This document shows, piece by piece, positions 8,526-18,875 of a stretch of 64,000 nt of DNA (position 1 is its first letter; each line of letters opens with the position of its first letter). The stretch comes from Hondaea fermentalgiana (lineage: Eukaryota > Sar > Bigyra > Thraustochytrida > Thraustochytriidae): assembly GCA_014084085.1 (NCBI GenBank), contig NPFB01000077.1, forward strand, positions 5,956 through 69,955. The letters run 5' to 3'. Under the pieces are notes generated by a model. The model did not search any database. It saw nothing but the letters and a program-made list of their open reading frames with translations, and had not been told where the DNA came from. The position numbers and the translations under genes are program-made.

Positions 8526-11500
8526 TTACTCGCCGTCGCCGGCAGAAGGCTTAGCCTCCTCGTCGTCATCGCCGTCCTCGGCACGAGAGGCCTCTGCGCG
8601 CTTGGCATTCTCGGTTTCTTCAACCTCCCGGCGCATTTCTTCCGGGACGTGAACATCACGCATACTCTGAAGATCAGAGAGAAGACGCTCGACAAAATCG
8701 TCGGGAAAACCTTGCAAGAAAGACTTGTTGTGCGGGGGCGAGACAAGCTCGAGCCAACGCATAAAAGGCCGCCAAACCTTGTAGTTGGCGCCGGCCCAGC
8801 GAGGCGCAAAGTCCTCGTGCGCCTTGGAAAGCTCCACAAAGGTGGCAAGCATGAAGACCAGAAATTGACTCACGCCAAAGGTGCTCTTGCCCGCAACAAC
8901 GCCACGCGCGTGTTGCTCAATGGGATCCTCCTCCTTCTCCTCCTCCTCCCTCTCCTTCTTTTCCGCCGAAGCTCTAGACAGAGATTTGTCCAACTCTTTA
9001 CGCATCGCCGCGCAAAGTTCGTAGGCAATAGCATCTTGAATATCCGCTCCAGTCGTCATCGCTCCAACTGTGCAAAGCAATTGAAACGACTGATGCGCTT
9101 TGGTCGGCCGCTCCCCCGAAGACGTGGTCGACGCATACTGGCAAAAGCCCGCGTTCTCACGCACTTGGGTGATTCCTTTGGCCAGCACCGGCGTTGTCCG
9201 AAAGAGATCCCGGCGCACGAAGTCCTCTATCATTTCGCGCATTCCGGTCTCGCCCGAGGTATACAGAGCAAAGACGTTATCGAGAAAGGCTTGCGAGCCC
9301 AGAATGAAGCGCGCAAGCTCAGAGAGCATGGGGGCGCCCGCAAAGAAGCGAATCGCTCTCATGAGCGGTACAATATTTGGCATGGCAGACCCCTCTGGCA
9401 CGCCGACCGTCGGAAGGTCAGAGCGACCTTCGAACTTGTCTGCGGGACTCCGAATCCCGAGCAGCAAATGGGCAAGGAAGGCCACCGCATCCAGCTCGGT
9501 GCCCACGCTTCGCACGTCAGCAAGATCCAGCGCAGCGAGTTCCGCCCATACCTGCCCGAAGCGCTCCAACGAGTGCGCGTGCTTTGAAGCGTACCCAACC
9601 TCTTCAAGCATTCGCTCCAGCACGTCCTTGAGGGCCTCGCGATCGCTCATAGGATCAGGATCTACTTGCGAGCGCTCGCCAGATTGGACCGCGTTTTCTG
9701 GATGGCTGTGCAGAGATTCTGCAACAATCTTGATCGAGGCCATAAAGAGGCGCAGAGATGCCTGAAAGGAGGGGCGGTGCGGGCAGTCGAGGAACTGCGC
9801 GCGGAATCCACGTGTGGAAAGCAAGGGGTTGCCCACTTGTTGCAGCGCGCCAGAATATTGTTGCAATCGAGAGAGCTGATGGATCGCCGTCTCCATCTCG
9901 TTGATTTGCGACGCCGCGCGCAGCTCGTCTAGGTACACGGCCTTCTCCTGCGCGAGCTCTCGCAAAACCACCCGTGCCAAACGGGGGTGGTCCGTGAGCG
10001 CATTGAGAAGCGCCTCCGTCCACTTGTGCAGGCAGGTGCTGTCGTTTTGCCGAATGCGGAGAACAACATGCGCGAACACACGCAAAGAGCTCTCGCACAC
10101 CGACTCTCGCAAGTCAGCGGCTCGCCGCTCACTGCTCTTACCATTCGATCCCTCGCGTGCCTCGTCGCCTTGGTCAGCGGCCTCATCCTCGAGACTCACG
10201 GCCAGGACATCGCTATTAAGGGTGCGACCAAAGTCCGCAGACTCGGGCTCTGGGTCCTTTACCGACTTATCCTGCGCGACCAAGAGCTGCTGCAGTGCCA
10301 TCGAAACGACGAGCTGATCAAAAAGAACCGCCTGCTTGGCATAGGCGGCGTTGCTGATGCGCACTTCTTCATTCAAGAGTGCATAGAACCGCTTCGAAAC
10401 CCAGTCCCGATGCTTCACGATCAAACCGCTCAAAGTGCTTTCTTTGAGAGATTGAGGCACAACCCCAGCTTGCTTGGACCCGATTTTGCCAGGCAAATCG
10501 ATGCGACGCATCACGCTTGCGCTGCCGCCCGAGCCGGCTCCCACTGCCATTGCTGCATGAGGAGACGCAGACGTGGCGAGTGCAAAGCGTCTACGCTCTG
10601 CCTCTGAGCTCTTGTGCCGCTTCAGGCGTCGCGCACCACGACGCCGATTGGATCGCGACGCAGTCAGCAAGCTGGACAGGACCGGTGAGTGCGGCGTCGA
10701 CGAAAGGAGCGAACTCCGTCGCGGGAGCGGCGAAAAGGGAAGGTCGCTTCCCGGATTGCTCCCCGCACCAACGGGCTTACCTCCCAGGACAGATCCCTCA
10801 ATTGCCTCCTCGACACGCTCGTACAGGAGCATAAAGGCGCTCCACTCGCGCTCTACCTTTTCGGCGCGGACAGTGCCCCAGCTCGTTGTGCTCGTACGCT
10901 CAATGTTTCCACCAAAGCATTCCGTGTCCAGTCCAGAGTGCGCGCTTGAGGGTTCGAACGGCATCACCTTGCTGTCATCGAAGCGAAACCACCCTTGCTT
11001 TGGGCTCGTGAACAATGATGCACCGTCAATGTGGCCCTCCTCTGCTCTTTCCATGATACTGTCGTGCGAAACGTGCTTGAACGAGTAATAGTGTCCGCCG
11101 CCGGCTCGTCCGCGATGCACAAGGACTCCAGAAAGCACATACTGGCATTTCACGCGTGCATTCTCGATGTCGCGCTCGGACATGCGACCATTGGTCCAGA
11201 ATGAATTGGCATCGAAGCGGTCCTTGGTACTACTATTGCCATTCTCTGCAGACCCACCAGAAGTTGACACCAATCGGGCCTGCCGCTCCGCTTCCACGCC
11301 GCGACCGTCACGCGTATAAGGGAACATGTCGAGATGCGTCGGAAAGGTGATGCGGTGGTTCAGTTTCACAGTTTGCATGGTGTGCAGATCGAAAGTAAAC
11401 CGCTTCGGGTGAATGAAAAGGTAATCTGGAAGCTCGGTCATGCACGAAACAAATGTGCATGGCATTCGCGCCTGGCACTGGTCGCAGTCCACCTTGTTAT

Positions 11501-14500
11501 CGCCCGACATCACCTCGGGAGCGACAAAGCTATCGAGACACTCTTGGAGGGAATTCTTTTCCACTGAATTGTCCTTGGTCATCAGTTCCAATCTATAAAA
11601 TGACTCTTCGCGGCTTGTGCTAACACGTCCGCACGTGTGGCACTTTTTCAGCTTGGTCTGTCGTCCAAGGAAACATTCCTTCATTTCGTCCAAAAACGGC
11701 GTCGATTCCAAGCTCGACTCCAGATTGTCCAGCAATTTGTCATAAAATTCGCTCGTGTCATTTTGCGAGGTGACTGGAAACTGCAACTTGAGCGCCGCGC
11801 ACGACTCGACAAAATTCATCGGATCAAAACACCCTTTGTTGCAGTCTTGCATGAAGCGAAACGTTCGTTGCAGCTGCCTCAGCACCTCCATGTTGTACTG
11901 CGCATCGTCGCCGCCGTTTCCACCATCGGCAGATCCACCCGTGCTGGAGCCACCGCCAGCGCCTGGACGGAACGATTCGGTCACCATTTCCGCATCTGCA
12001 GTCTTAGAAGAACTACAAATGTGGCACGTGGAAGCGTTCAGGTCGTTGATGCCACTGCAGACACACAGCCAGCCCACAACTACCTTGTTCTCCTCCAAAT
12101 CCGGTGTCTTGCGCGAGGAGGTACTGTTTCCCACGCTTCCAGATTCGCTGCCAGATCCGCCACTCTGATGGCTTCCCGACACGAGCGAGTGCGGCGGGGT
12201 CACGGGCGCGCTGAGAATGCAGCGCCGGAACCGAGGCACGTGGAAGAGAAGCTGTAGAAGCGAATTGATGTAGCACGTCGATCCCCGGTTACGTAGACCA
12301 GCATGCCCGGTCTGGTTGCGTCCGCGAAATTCGCTCGAGAAATTGCCCTGTGGCAGTGGCTCAAATTCCCAGTCCTGGACGAGCGCGCGCCCGCGGAGCG
12401 CCTCGCGGAGAGGGGTTGGTGTCATGCTTGAGAACTCCTCGATCATGCCGGCAAGCGTGTTGGCTTGCAAGAGGTCATCGCAAGTCAGGGTGCACAGCAG
12501 CTCCGTCAAGGCTCGACGTGAACTCGGAGTCTCGCACACGGGCCGAGCGTTCGGTTCGCCCACCACAAAGCGGTTCCACAATACGCGCACAAGATTATCG
12601 TCGCCGTACTTGGCTCGACTCAGTCGAGTCTTGGCGGCTTGCTTTCGCAAGGTCTCGTGCCTTTGCAAAATGCGCGCGAGCACTTGTAAAAAGCCGACAA
12701 AGAGGTTCGTTTCCGCTTCCTCCATGCCGCTTTCTTCGACGGCCGCTCGATCCGGCCACTCGAGGACAAGTGCAACCATGCGGTGCACAAGCTCGTGATC
12801 TTGGGCAGAAATGGTGCCGCCCTCGCTCGTGTCTGGCACGAACGACAGCAAAAGGTCAAAAAAGTCATCGCAGGACATGGAATGCCGCTGCGTTTCCAGC
12901 TCTCGCTCGGCCTCGCGGATGGCTTGTCCGAGGCTCGCGCGATGCTGAGGAAGTTTGACTGAAACCCGCTTGAGCATAGCGCAAACTTCTCTACGAAGTT
13001 CGGAAACCGTGCAATACAGCACCAGCTGACGCACCAGGGTCGTGCACGTTGATCCTCGTGAGAGAAGACGATGCGAAATGGGTTCTAAATTGAGAACAAT
13101 CGACTCGAGCGCAGCCAAAAGGTGCAGCACGGCACGCACGAGTCGGCGTGTGTTTAGGCAAAAGGCACACACCGGGGCGCGCAGGCCGAGAAGAGTCTGG
13201 TCCAGGGGCGGCGGCTCGGTCGATCGCACACGAATGGCCTCGGCATCCACCTGCGCATCGCCCGTGGGCACATTTGTGTCGAGAGGAACTCCAAGAAAGT
13301 CCCCAAAACAGTTGCACGAATGCGAACTCCGACCAGACTTGCGTCTTTCGAGCTCGTCGCGGGTCAGGAGAATCACGCGGAGGAGACATTCAGAGGTTTC
13401 ATCCATCAATGGCTGCGCGCTGGTGGCGTCGCTGCTGCGCATGAGAGCTTCCACGCTCAGACGAACCGTGCGCGCCATCATGGGCAAGGTCGCAAACAGC
13501 GCGCTCGGATCCGAAGGCGCAGGTTCGTTCATTGACAGGACTGACTGAATGCGCGCAGATTCAGAGAGACCAAGTGGTGTGCCACTACTGTGTACGGAAG
13601 CATCCATCGTCGAGACCGCTGCGGATTTGGATCGGCGGTGCATTCCTGGGACGCCGCACTGACGAACGAGCGTTAGAAAAACGCGAAGGACACCCGGAAG
13701 AGCCTGGGCATCTTGAAAAAATTCCTTGTCAGCAAGCGGACGTCCAAGCTCGATACCTCCAACGTTGAGACACGCTGATGGCGCGTCTTGCGCGTCTTTT
13801 GTTCCAGATCCCGTTGCCTCTTCTTCGTTCGGGCTTGCGGTCGTCATCGTGGTGGTGGAGATCTTTGCGTTAGGAAAGAGGACCAAATCGCCCAGTAGCT
13901 TGAGGGTGTAGGCCACACGCCAAAGGTCCGTCTCGCGGAGCGAGAGCAAGAGATCTGAGCATGCCGACGCAGCTGTCTTGTTGGAAGGCACAAGAAGATG
14001 CTGCATTTCGCGGAGAAAGGGGGGCACATTCATGAGAAGCTCCAGAACCTCCAAGCGGTCCTCTCTCTCTGAAAGTTCGAGAAGCCTGAGCAAAATTTCT
14101 ACGCGCTCCGACTGGCAACTCACCAAGCCTCCTGGCGAGCTTGTAAAATTGCTCTTGCACATGTCCGTGAATCCAAAACAACGGGCGCTGCGCAGAACAC
14201 GCGTTTTCTCCTTTGCAGACGCGAGCTCCTTCTTGTCTTTCTCTTCTTTCTCTTGACCACTTGGTTTTACGCCTGCAGGCGTCGGGGCCACGGGCTTGGG
14301 AGCGCCTGGTGCGGTCTTGGTAACAACCGAAGCCGGCATTTTGGTGCCCGGCCCGACAACGGGCTTTGCTGGCGCTGGGCGCGCCACCTGTACGGCCATG
14401 CGCACGGGAGCAACGCCAGCAAGTCCGAGCTCCTCCAAGACGAGGTTTCCGCAATTTGACATGGAGATAGAAACGTCATGAGGAGAAGAGGCCAGCGGCT

Positions 14501-17500
14501 CATTTTCGTTGGCATCGAAACGAAGTTTGACGATTCCCGGATCGCATCCTACCACCGAAGCAAGATCATAAATGACATCGCGAACACTTGCGCGCGTGTG
14601 CGTCTGAAGTCCACCGTGGGCATTGAAAAAGTCCTTCAAGGAATTCTCTTCGGTGTCGAGCTTCAAGGTGAGGGCTTCTCCCGTACCTAGACCAGCAAGC
14701 TTGCGCGGTGCGGTCGTGTGACTATCGAGCTTCCATTCAAGCTGCTTGACGTAGAGGTGAAGATACTGGATGCAGCGGGGCAAAAAGCTTCCGTCCGCGT
14801 AATCGGACTCGACGCCAAATTGACTCTCGCTGCCCGAACGAGATGTATTTGCGCCGCCACCATTGCTTCCGCCGGGGTTCACCTGTGCCGAGGAAAGGCC
14901 TACGTGGCCTCCAATGCCGGCGCCATTCGTTCCGGGCGCTGCTGAGGAGACGTGCTGAAGCGAGGAGGGCGATGAAGCGGCGCTCGCGGGAACGGAATGT
15001 GCATCCCCTCGTACGCTGATGCCGCCAAGAAAACTTTCGAGCTCATCAAATATGTGCTCGACAAAGAGGTCGACCTCGGGAGCTTCGGGAGACGACCCCT
15101 CTCCTTCGCTATCGCCGCTACTGAGCATCGCCAAGCGAACGCGCTCGTAAAGACCCAGCAAGAGGTTGAAAGCTTGCACCGCGACAACGGGGAGCTCGCC
15201 ATGCAAGGCTACAGCCCAAATGGTTTCTCGCCCTGCCAAGTCAAGCACGTTGACCTCCTTGAAATCGACGCGCCCCGCCATCGCCCGCTCAATGGGGGGC
15301 AAAAGGAACCAGCTGTCGAGACGAGACAGGTCCTTTTCCTCGCTAAAGCCATTGACGTACTCGATTTTGTGCAGGTTGGACCAAGAAATGTACTTGATGA
15401 TTTTGCCCGGTGCCATCCTGCCTGTTTTCAAAAGTACGGAAATGCGGCGCCCCACAAGATTCGAGCCCTCAAGTCCCTTGGGCGGTCCTCGGCTCTTGAA
15501 CTTGTACGGCTCCGCGACAGCTTCGGTATCGATAGCCTCGAGCAATTTGTTGTGCACGTTGACAAAGGTAAAGTGCGCCTGCAGACAGTGGTACGTCTTT
15601 GGGCCCACGCGCACAAGGTCGAGACGATTCTGGAATAGCTCGCTCAATACGAACTTGCATACGTCCGGTTCCACACACGACCACATATCGTCGAAACAGC
15701 TCACGCGAAGCCAGAGCATAAAGGTCTCCTGCGTTGTGTAGTTGCCCAAGTTGGAATCAAAGCAAGGCATGCAGCACGACGTCCAAAGACGCTCCATGTC
15801 CTCTGCAGTCAGGATCAGACGGTGATCCGAGTTCTTGACCAAGGCCGAAAGAGTCTTTAAGCGTGCTCTCTCATGCTGCTGCAGTTCATCGGCGCATCGC
15901 GATTCTTCCATTGTAAGCTGCGCGATGCTGCCTTCAAAGGCGGCGGCCGCCGCGGCCGAGGTGACGGCAATACTTGCGGCATTCGCGGCCTGGGTTTCGA
16001 TAGACGCCTCGATTTTATCAAGACGTGCACGAACGGGACTCAGACGCAAAAAGGCATCAAACTCGCCAAGCAAGAGATTCTTAAGATCCCAGGCGTCGTC
16101 GAGTTCGGAAATGAGACCTGGCCGTTCCGTTTTCTCGCTGGATAAAATGAGACTGCGGAACACCTCATATGCCGCAACGACAGTTTCTGGAGTCGTGGTG
16201 GTTACACGGAGGCCATCCGGTTCGACGAGGGTCTCTTCAGAACGCATTGCGCAAGTCTCCGAGCCGCTAATTGGCGCAAGAGCCTCGTCGTCGTCGTCAG
16301 CGGCAAAGAATCCCATGGAAAGCGAGTCTTGCACCTCGACGTCTGCTAGGACGGCATTGGCGTTGACGTTGGCCATTTGCGTACGCTTGATGAGTTCGAG
16401 AGCGCGCTCTGCAAATCGAAGCCGAAGCGCGGGTGTGCAATCTTTCGCCACACGATCGAAGGCAAGCATGAGCTCTTCCATACGTTCAGGACTCAGACCA
16501 AGAGCACCGATGATGGTGTGAGAAGAAGGATCTGAGTCCTGTTCTGGTCCATCTGTCGTGATTGGGTCCGAGGATGGCTGAGGGTTCAAGAGCTGCTGTG
16601 GAGGAACTTGCTGCTCTTGCTCTTGCTGAAGTTGCTGCTGTTGCTGTTGTTGCTGTTGCTGCTGCTGTTTGTGCGAGTCAATTGATCGTAGCTGCTGCTG
16701 GTGCTGCTGCAGAGCGCCAGGGGTTGTTCTCCCGGGCATGGGTCTCTTGCGCGTCGACATGTTTTCTCGTGCTGGGGACTCGGTTCGCGGCGGTACTGCC
16801 GTGGTGGACGAAACAAGGTGCGCAGGAGCCTGAACTGAGATACAAAAGAGAAGCGTCCACAGCGCACCCAAACTACCCTGCATAGCAAGGGGACCTTTGC
16901 GAATGAGCGATTCGCGTGTGTACGCCTCGCTGGCAAGGAGCGCGACAATTAATTTGTAGGCGCCATAGTCTGCTTGGTAGACCACAGCACGGCTAACTTC
17001 AAGCAGCATGTGCTGCGCAAGTTCCTCGGTAAACGTGGGCTGGAGAACGACGGCAGTGAGCATTTTGCGCACAGCACGCGAGTTCGTGTTTGCTAAAAGC
17101 AAGTCAAGAATCTCAACATCCAATGCAGAATTCTTGAGCAGCACTTCGCTGCATGAAACCACGCGCTCGTCCATGCGGTCGCCAAGAATTTCTTCATAGA
17201 CCCCGCGAGATTTGTACAGTGCCGTGAGCTCTTGAACAGAGAGTTTCTGGCTTGTGGTGAGCGTGGAGCTTAATTTACCGAGCTGCTCAATGCCAAAACG
17301 ACGGAATCGAAGCTTGTCGGACTGCACAAAGCGCATATTCTGCGCAAGATCAGTTTCGACAACCAGACGCGGAAGCCCTCCCTTTGGTCCGCACGCCTCG
17401 GCAATTTGAGTCAAGCCATCCATGAGCTTTTGCTGTTTCACAGCACCGTCCTTTTGCCCACCCTTTTTCGCATTTCCGTCTTTTTTAGCGCCATCGAGAA

Positions 17501-18875
17501 GATCTTCGAGTGGCCAGTCGAGCTGTTTAGAGCAGAGGGAACGCATCGTCTCTTCCACGAGATTACGCAATTTGTTTTCTGCAACAATGGCCTCGGCGTT
17601 CTGAGCAAATAGAGAAACCACGGCGAGAAGCTTCTCGGTGCTGGGACCAGGGTATCCTTGACGCTCGGCGAGATTGGCAAGAGCAGTGTAGCCGGCAAGC
17701 GCTGCAAATGTTTCGTGTGCAATCGCATGCAGATGTGGCGCGCCTACATTTTTCCTTGTAGAGGCGTAGGATGCGTACGAGGGATTTCCGGACGCGGCAG
17801 CGGCACCGTTTGCGTTCCGTGAAGAGTTAGAGGACGCGGATACGTACGCCTGATGTTGATAACGCCGCGTCTTGGGATTCAAAAGAGTACCGAGAAGCGC
17901 GAGCTTGAATTCGTAACGTTGCTGGTGCACAAACCATCCAAAGATTTTTGCCGCGGCGCAAAATCCATCTTGGAAGCTCTCTTTCATGCGCGACGCCAAA
18001 GGCCCATCAACGTCGTGATTTTCATTGCCTATCTTCTCGAGGCGTTCCTTCTCTTCTGCCTCGCGTTCTGCAGCTGCGGCTGCAGCCTCGTCGGCATCGG
18101 CGAGCTTGGAAACGTGCGGAGGCGATGGTGGTTGGGCCGGTGAGGTTGCGGTCGCTGTTGCCGCCGCATCCCCTGCGGCCCCATTTTCAGCTGCGCCCTC
18201 TGCATCATCATCCTTGCTGTCGCGTTTCTTGTCGGCGTCTTTCCAGGAGCGTACGAGATCTGTCCATGCGCGGGAGAGACTAAAATCGGAGTCTACTGTG
18301 TCGAGAAGGTATTCAAGGGACTTGGCAAAGCAGCCCTTGTCGTTGTTGAGAAAGGCATTAAGCGAGTCCGGGAGCGCAGCGTCGTCATCCTTGGTTTGGG
18401 GAAGACGCTCTGCGGCGCCGATCATGGCGAGGTTTAGCTTGAACCAGTCTGGACGCTTGTTGGCCTTGATATCGGCCTCGATTTGCGCAACCAGGTCCTC
18501 CCAGGAAGTCTCGTGCTGCCACTTGTCCAAGTCCTCGAGGGAAGGGATGGCAGGCGCTTTGATGGTCCTGGGCGGTGCGGGTTTGAGGTTGGCATATGTC
18601 CCTGACGTTGCGGTGGCATCAAGTTTCCATGCGCGGGGCTGAGCGGGCGCGTTGGGCCGCGGCCTCGCCGTTGCGCCCGTGGCGGTGTTGCTGGCCACCG
18701 GCTTGAGGTTCACGGCAAGGCTCGACGGCATGGTGACGACCTGTTGGTTCCATAGTGTCTCGCGCTCGCTGCGCGTCTCGATGGTCGCGCCGGGCTTGGC
18801 GGTGCAGCATATCTCGCACTGGTTGCGGCTGGCCGGGTTGAGAAAGGTGCACGCTACGCAGTTCCATTCCGCCAT
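8526..18875 (-). CDS. Giant ubiquitin-specific protease (USP9X/USP24/USP34 type)
   Basis: Uninterrupted 10.35-kb frame, 3,449 residues, starting at ATG. Residues 4-23 form a RanBP2-type zinc finger (W-x-C-x2-C-x10-C-x2-C). A long helical region follows, with poly-Gln near residue 740 and disordered Ser/Gly tracts. The USP core begins with GLRNRGSTCYINSLLQ (nucleophile Cys2201) and ends with the His box RAGGGHYYSF (His2595) followed by GWFRFDDSKV. Zinc-ribbon pairs CHTCG and CDQC lie between. A second RanBP2-like finger (WLCVCSGIND...CHIC, about residue 2265) is inserted inside the core; its first Cys pair has one-residue spacing instead of two. The C-terminal 750 residues are helical and end acidic. 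Size and order match the large deubiquitinases USP9X/24/34, which remove ubiquitin from substrates. Which of these is the true orthologue cannot be told by eye. Confidence 0.93.
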   Translation of the reverse strand: MAEWNCVACTFLNPASRNQCEICCTAKPGATIETRSERETLWNQQVVTMPSSLAVNLKPVASNTATGATARPRPNAPAQPRAWKLDATATSGTYANLKPAPPRTIKAPAIPSLEDLDKWQHETSWEDLVAQIEADIKANKRPDWFKLNLAMIGAAERLPQTKDDDAALPDSLNAFLNNDKGCFAKSLEYLLDTVDSDFSLSRAWTDLVRSWKDADKKRDSKDDDAEGAAENGAAGDAAATATATSPAQPPSPPHVSKLADADEAAAAAAEREAEEKERLEKIGNENHDVDGPLASRMKESFQDGFCAAAKIFGWFVHQQRYEFKLALLGTLLNPKTRRYQHQAYVSASSNSSRNANGAAAASGNPSYASYASTRKNVGAPHLHAIAHETFAALAGYTALANLAERQGYPGPSTEKLLAVVSLFAQNAEAIVAENKLRNLVEETMRSLCSKQLDWPLEDLLDGAKKDGNAKKGGQKDGAVKQQKLMDGLTQIAEACGPKGGLPRLVVETDLAQNMRFVQSDKLRFRRFGIEQLGKLSSTLTTSQKLSVQELTALYKSRGVYEEILGDRMDERVVSCSEVLLKNSALDVEILDLLLANTNSRAVRKMLTAVVLQPTFTEELAQHMLLEVSRAVVYQADYGAYKLIVALLASEAYTRESLIRKGPLAMQGSLGALWTLLFCISVQAPAHLVSSTTAVPPRTESPARENMSTRKRPMPGRTTPGALQQHQQQLRSIDSHKQQQQQQQQQQQQLQQEQEQQVPPQQLLNPQPSSDPITTDGPEQDSDPSSHTIIGALGLSPERMEELMLAFDRVAKDCTPALRLRFAERALELIKRTQMANVNANAVLADVEVQDSLSMGFFAADDDDEALAPISGSETCAMRSEETLVEPDGLRVTTTTPETVVAAYEVFRSLILSSEKTERPGLISELDDAWDLKNLLLGEFDAFLRLSPVRARLDKIEASIETQAANAASIAVTSAAAAAAFEGSIAQLTMEESRCADELQQHERARLKTLSALVKNSDHRLILTAEDMERLWTSCCMPCFDSNLGNYTTQETFMLWLRVSCFDDMWSCVEPDVCKFVLSELFQNRLDLVRVGPKTYHCLQAHFTFVNVHNKLLEAIDTEAVAEPYKFKSRGPPKGLEGSNLVGRRISVLLKTGRMAPGKIIKYISWSNLHKIEYVNGFSEEKDLSRLDSWFLLPPIERAMAGRVDFKEVNVLDLAGRETIWAVALHGELPVVAVQAFNLLLGLYERVRLAMLSSGDSEGEGSSPEAPEVDLFVEHIFDELESFLGGISVRGDAHSVPASAASSPSSLQHVSSAAPGTNGAGIGGHVGLSSAQVNPGGSNGGGANTSRSGSESQFGVESDYADGSFLPRCIQYLHLYVKQLEWKLDSHTTAPRKLAGLGTGEALTLKLDTEENSLKDFFNAHGGLQTHTRASVRDVIYDLASVVGCDPGIVKLRFDANENEPLASSPHDVSISMSNCGNLVLEELGLAGVAPVRMAVQVARPAPAKPVVGPGTKMPASVVTKTAPGAPKPVAPTPAGVKPSGQEKEEKDKKELASAKEKTRVLRSARCFGFTDMCKSNFTSSPGGLVSCQSERVEILLRLLELSEREDRLEVLELLMNVPPFLREMQHLLVPSNKTAASACSDLLLSLRETDLWRVAYTLKLLGDLVLFPNAKISTTTMTTASPNEEEATGSGTKDAQDAPSACLNVGGIELGRPLADKEFFQDAQALPGVLRVFLTLVRQCGVPGMHRRSKSAAVSTMDASVHSSGTPLGLSESARIQSVLSMNEPAPSDPSALFATLPMMARTVRLSVEALMRSSDATSAQPLMDETSECLLRVILLTRDELERRKSGRSSHSCNCFGDFLGVPLDTNVPTGDAQVDAEAIRVRSTEPPPLDQTLLGLRAPVCAFCLNTRRLVRAVLHLLAALESIVLNLEPISHRLLSRGSTCTTLVRQLVLYCTVSELRREVCAMLKRVSVKLPQHRASLGQAIREAERELETQRHSMSCDDFFDLLLSFVPDTSEGGTISAQDHELVHRMVALVLEWPDRAAVEESGMEEAETNLFVGFLQVLARILQRHETLRKQAAKTRLSRAKYGDDNLVRVLWNRFVVGEPNARPVCETPSSRRALTELLCTLTCDDLLQANTLAGMIEEFSSMTPTPLREALRGRALVQDWEFEPLPQGNFSSEFRGRNQTGHAGLRNRGSTCYINSLLQLLFHVPRFRRCILSAPVTPPHSLVSGSHQSGGSGSESGSVGNSTSSRKTPDLEENKVVVGWLCVCSGINDLNASTCHICSSSKTADAEMVTESFRPGAGGGSSTGGSADGGNGGDDAQYNMEVLRQLQRTFRFMQDCNKGCFDPMNFVESCAALKLQFPVTSQNDTSEFYDKLLDNLESSLESTPFLDEMKECFLGRQTKLKKCHTCGRVSTSREESFYRLELMTKDNSVEKNSLQECLDSFVAPEVMSGDNKVDCDQCQARMPCTFVSCMTELPDYLFIHPKRFTFDLHTMQTVKLNHRITFPTHLDMFPYTRDGRGVEAERQARLVSTSGGSAENGNSSTKDRFDANSFWTNGRMSERDIENARVKCQYVLSGVLVHRGRAGGGHYYSFKHVSHDSIMERAEEGHIDGASLFTSPKQGWFRFDDSKVMPFEPSSAHSGLDTECFGGNIERTSTTSWGTVRAEKVEREWSAFMLLYERVEEAIEGSVLGGKPVGAGSNPGSDLPFSPLPRRSSLLSSTPHSPVLSSLLTASRSNRRRGARRLKRHKSSEAERRRFALATSASPHAAMAVGAGSGGSASVMRRIDLPGKIGSKQAGVVPQSLKESTLSGLIVKHRDWVSKRFYALLNEEVRISNAAYAKQAVLFDQLVVSMALQQLLVAQDKSVKDPEPESADFGRTLNSDVLAVSLEDEAADQGDEAREGSNGKSSERRAADLRESVCESSLRVFAHVVLRIRQNDSTCLHKWTEALLNALTDHPRLARVVLRELAQEKAVYLDELRAASQINEMETAIHQLSRLQQYSGALQQVGNPLLSTRGFRAQFLDCPHRPSFQASLRLFMASIKIVAESLHSHPENAVQSGERSQVDPDPMSDREALKDVLERMLEEVGYASKHAHSLERFGQVWAELAALDLADVRSVGTELDAVAFLAHLLLGIRSPADKFEGRSDLPTVGVPEGSAMPNIVPLMRAIRFFAGAPMLSELARFILGSQAFLDNVFALYTSGETGMREMIEDFVRRDLFRTTPVLAKGITQVRENAGFCQYASTTSSGERPTKAHQSFQLLCTVGAMTTGADIQDAIAYELCAAMRKELDKSLSRASAEKKEREEEEKEEDPIEQHARGVVAGKSTFGVSQFLVFMLATFVELSKAHEDFAPRWAGANYKVWRPFMRWLELVSPPHNKSFLQGFPDDFVERLLSDLQSMRDVHVPEEMRREVEETENAKRAEASRAEDGDDDEEAKPSAGDGE
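16612..16672 (+). repeat. CTG/CAG triplet run encoding poly-Gln in the USP gene
   Basis: Imperfect GCT/TGT-type triplet run, read on the minus strand as a mix of CAG and CAA codons. It encodes a run of about 12 Gln in an already Gln-rich loop of the giant USP. Mixed CAA/CAG codons suggest selection on the protein or interruption that stabilises the repeat. Confidence 0.7.
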
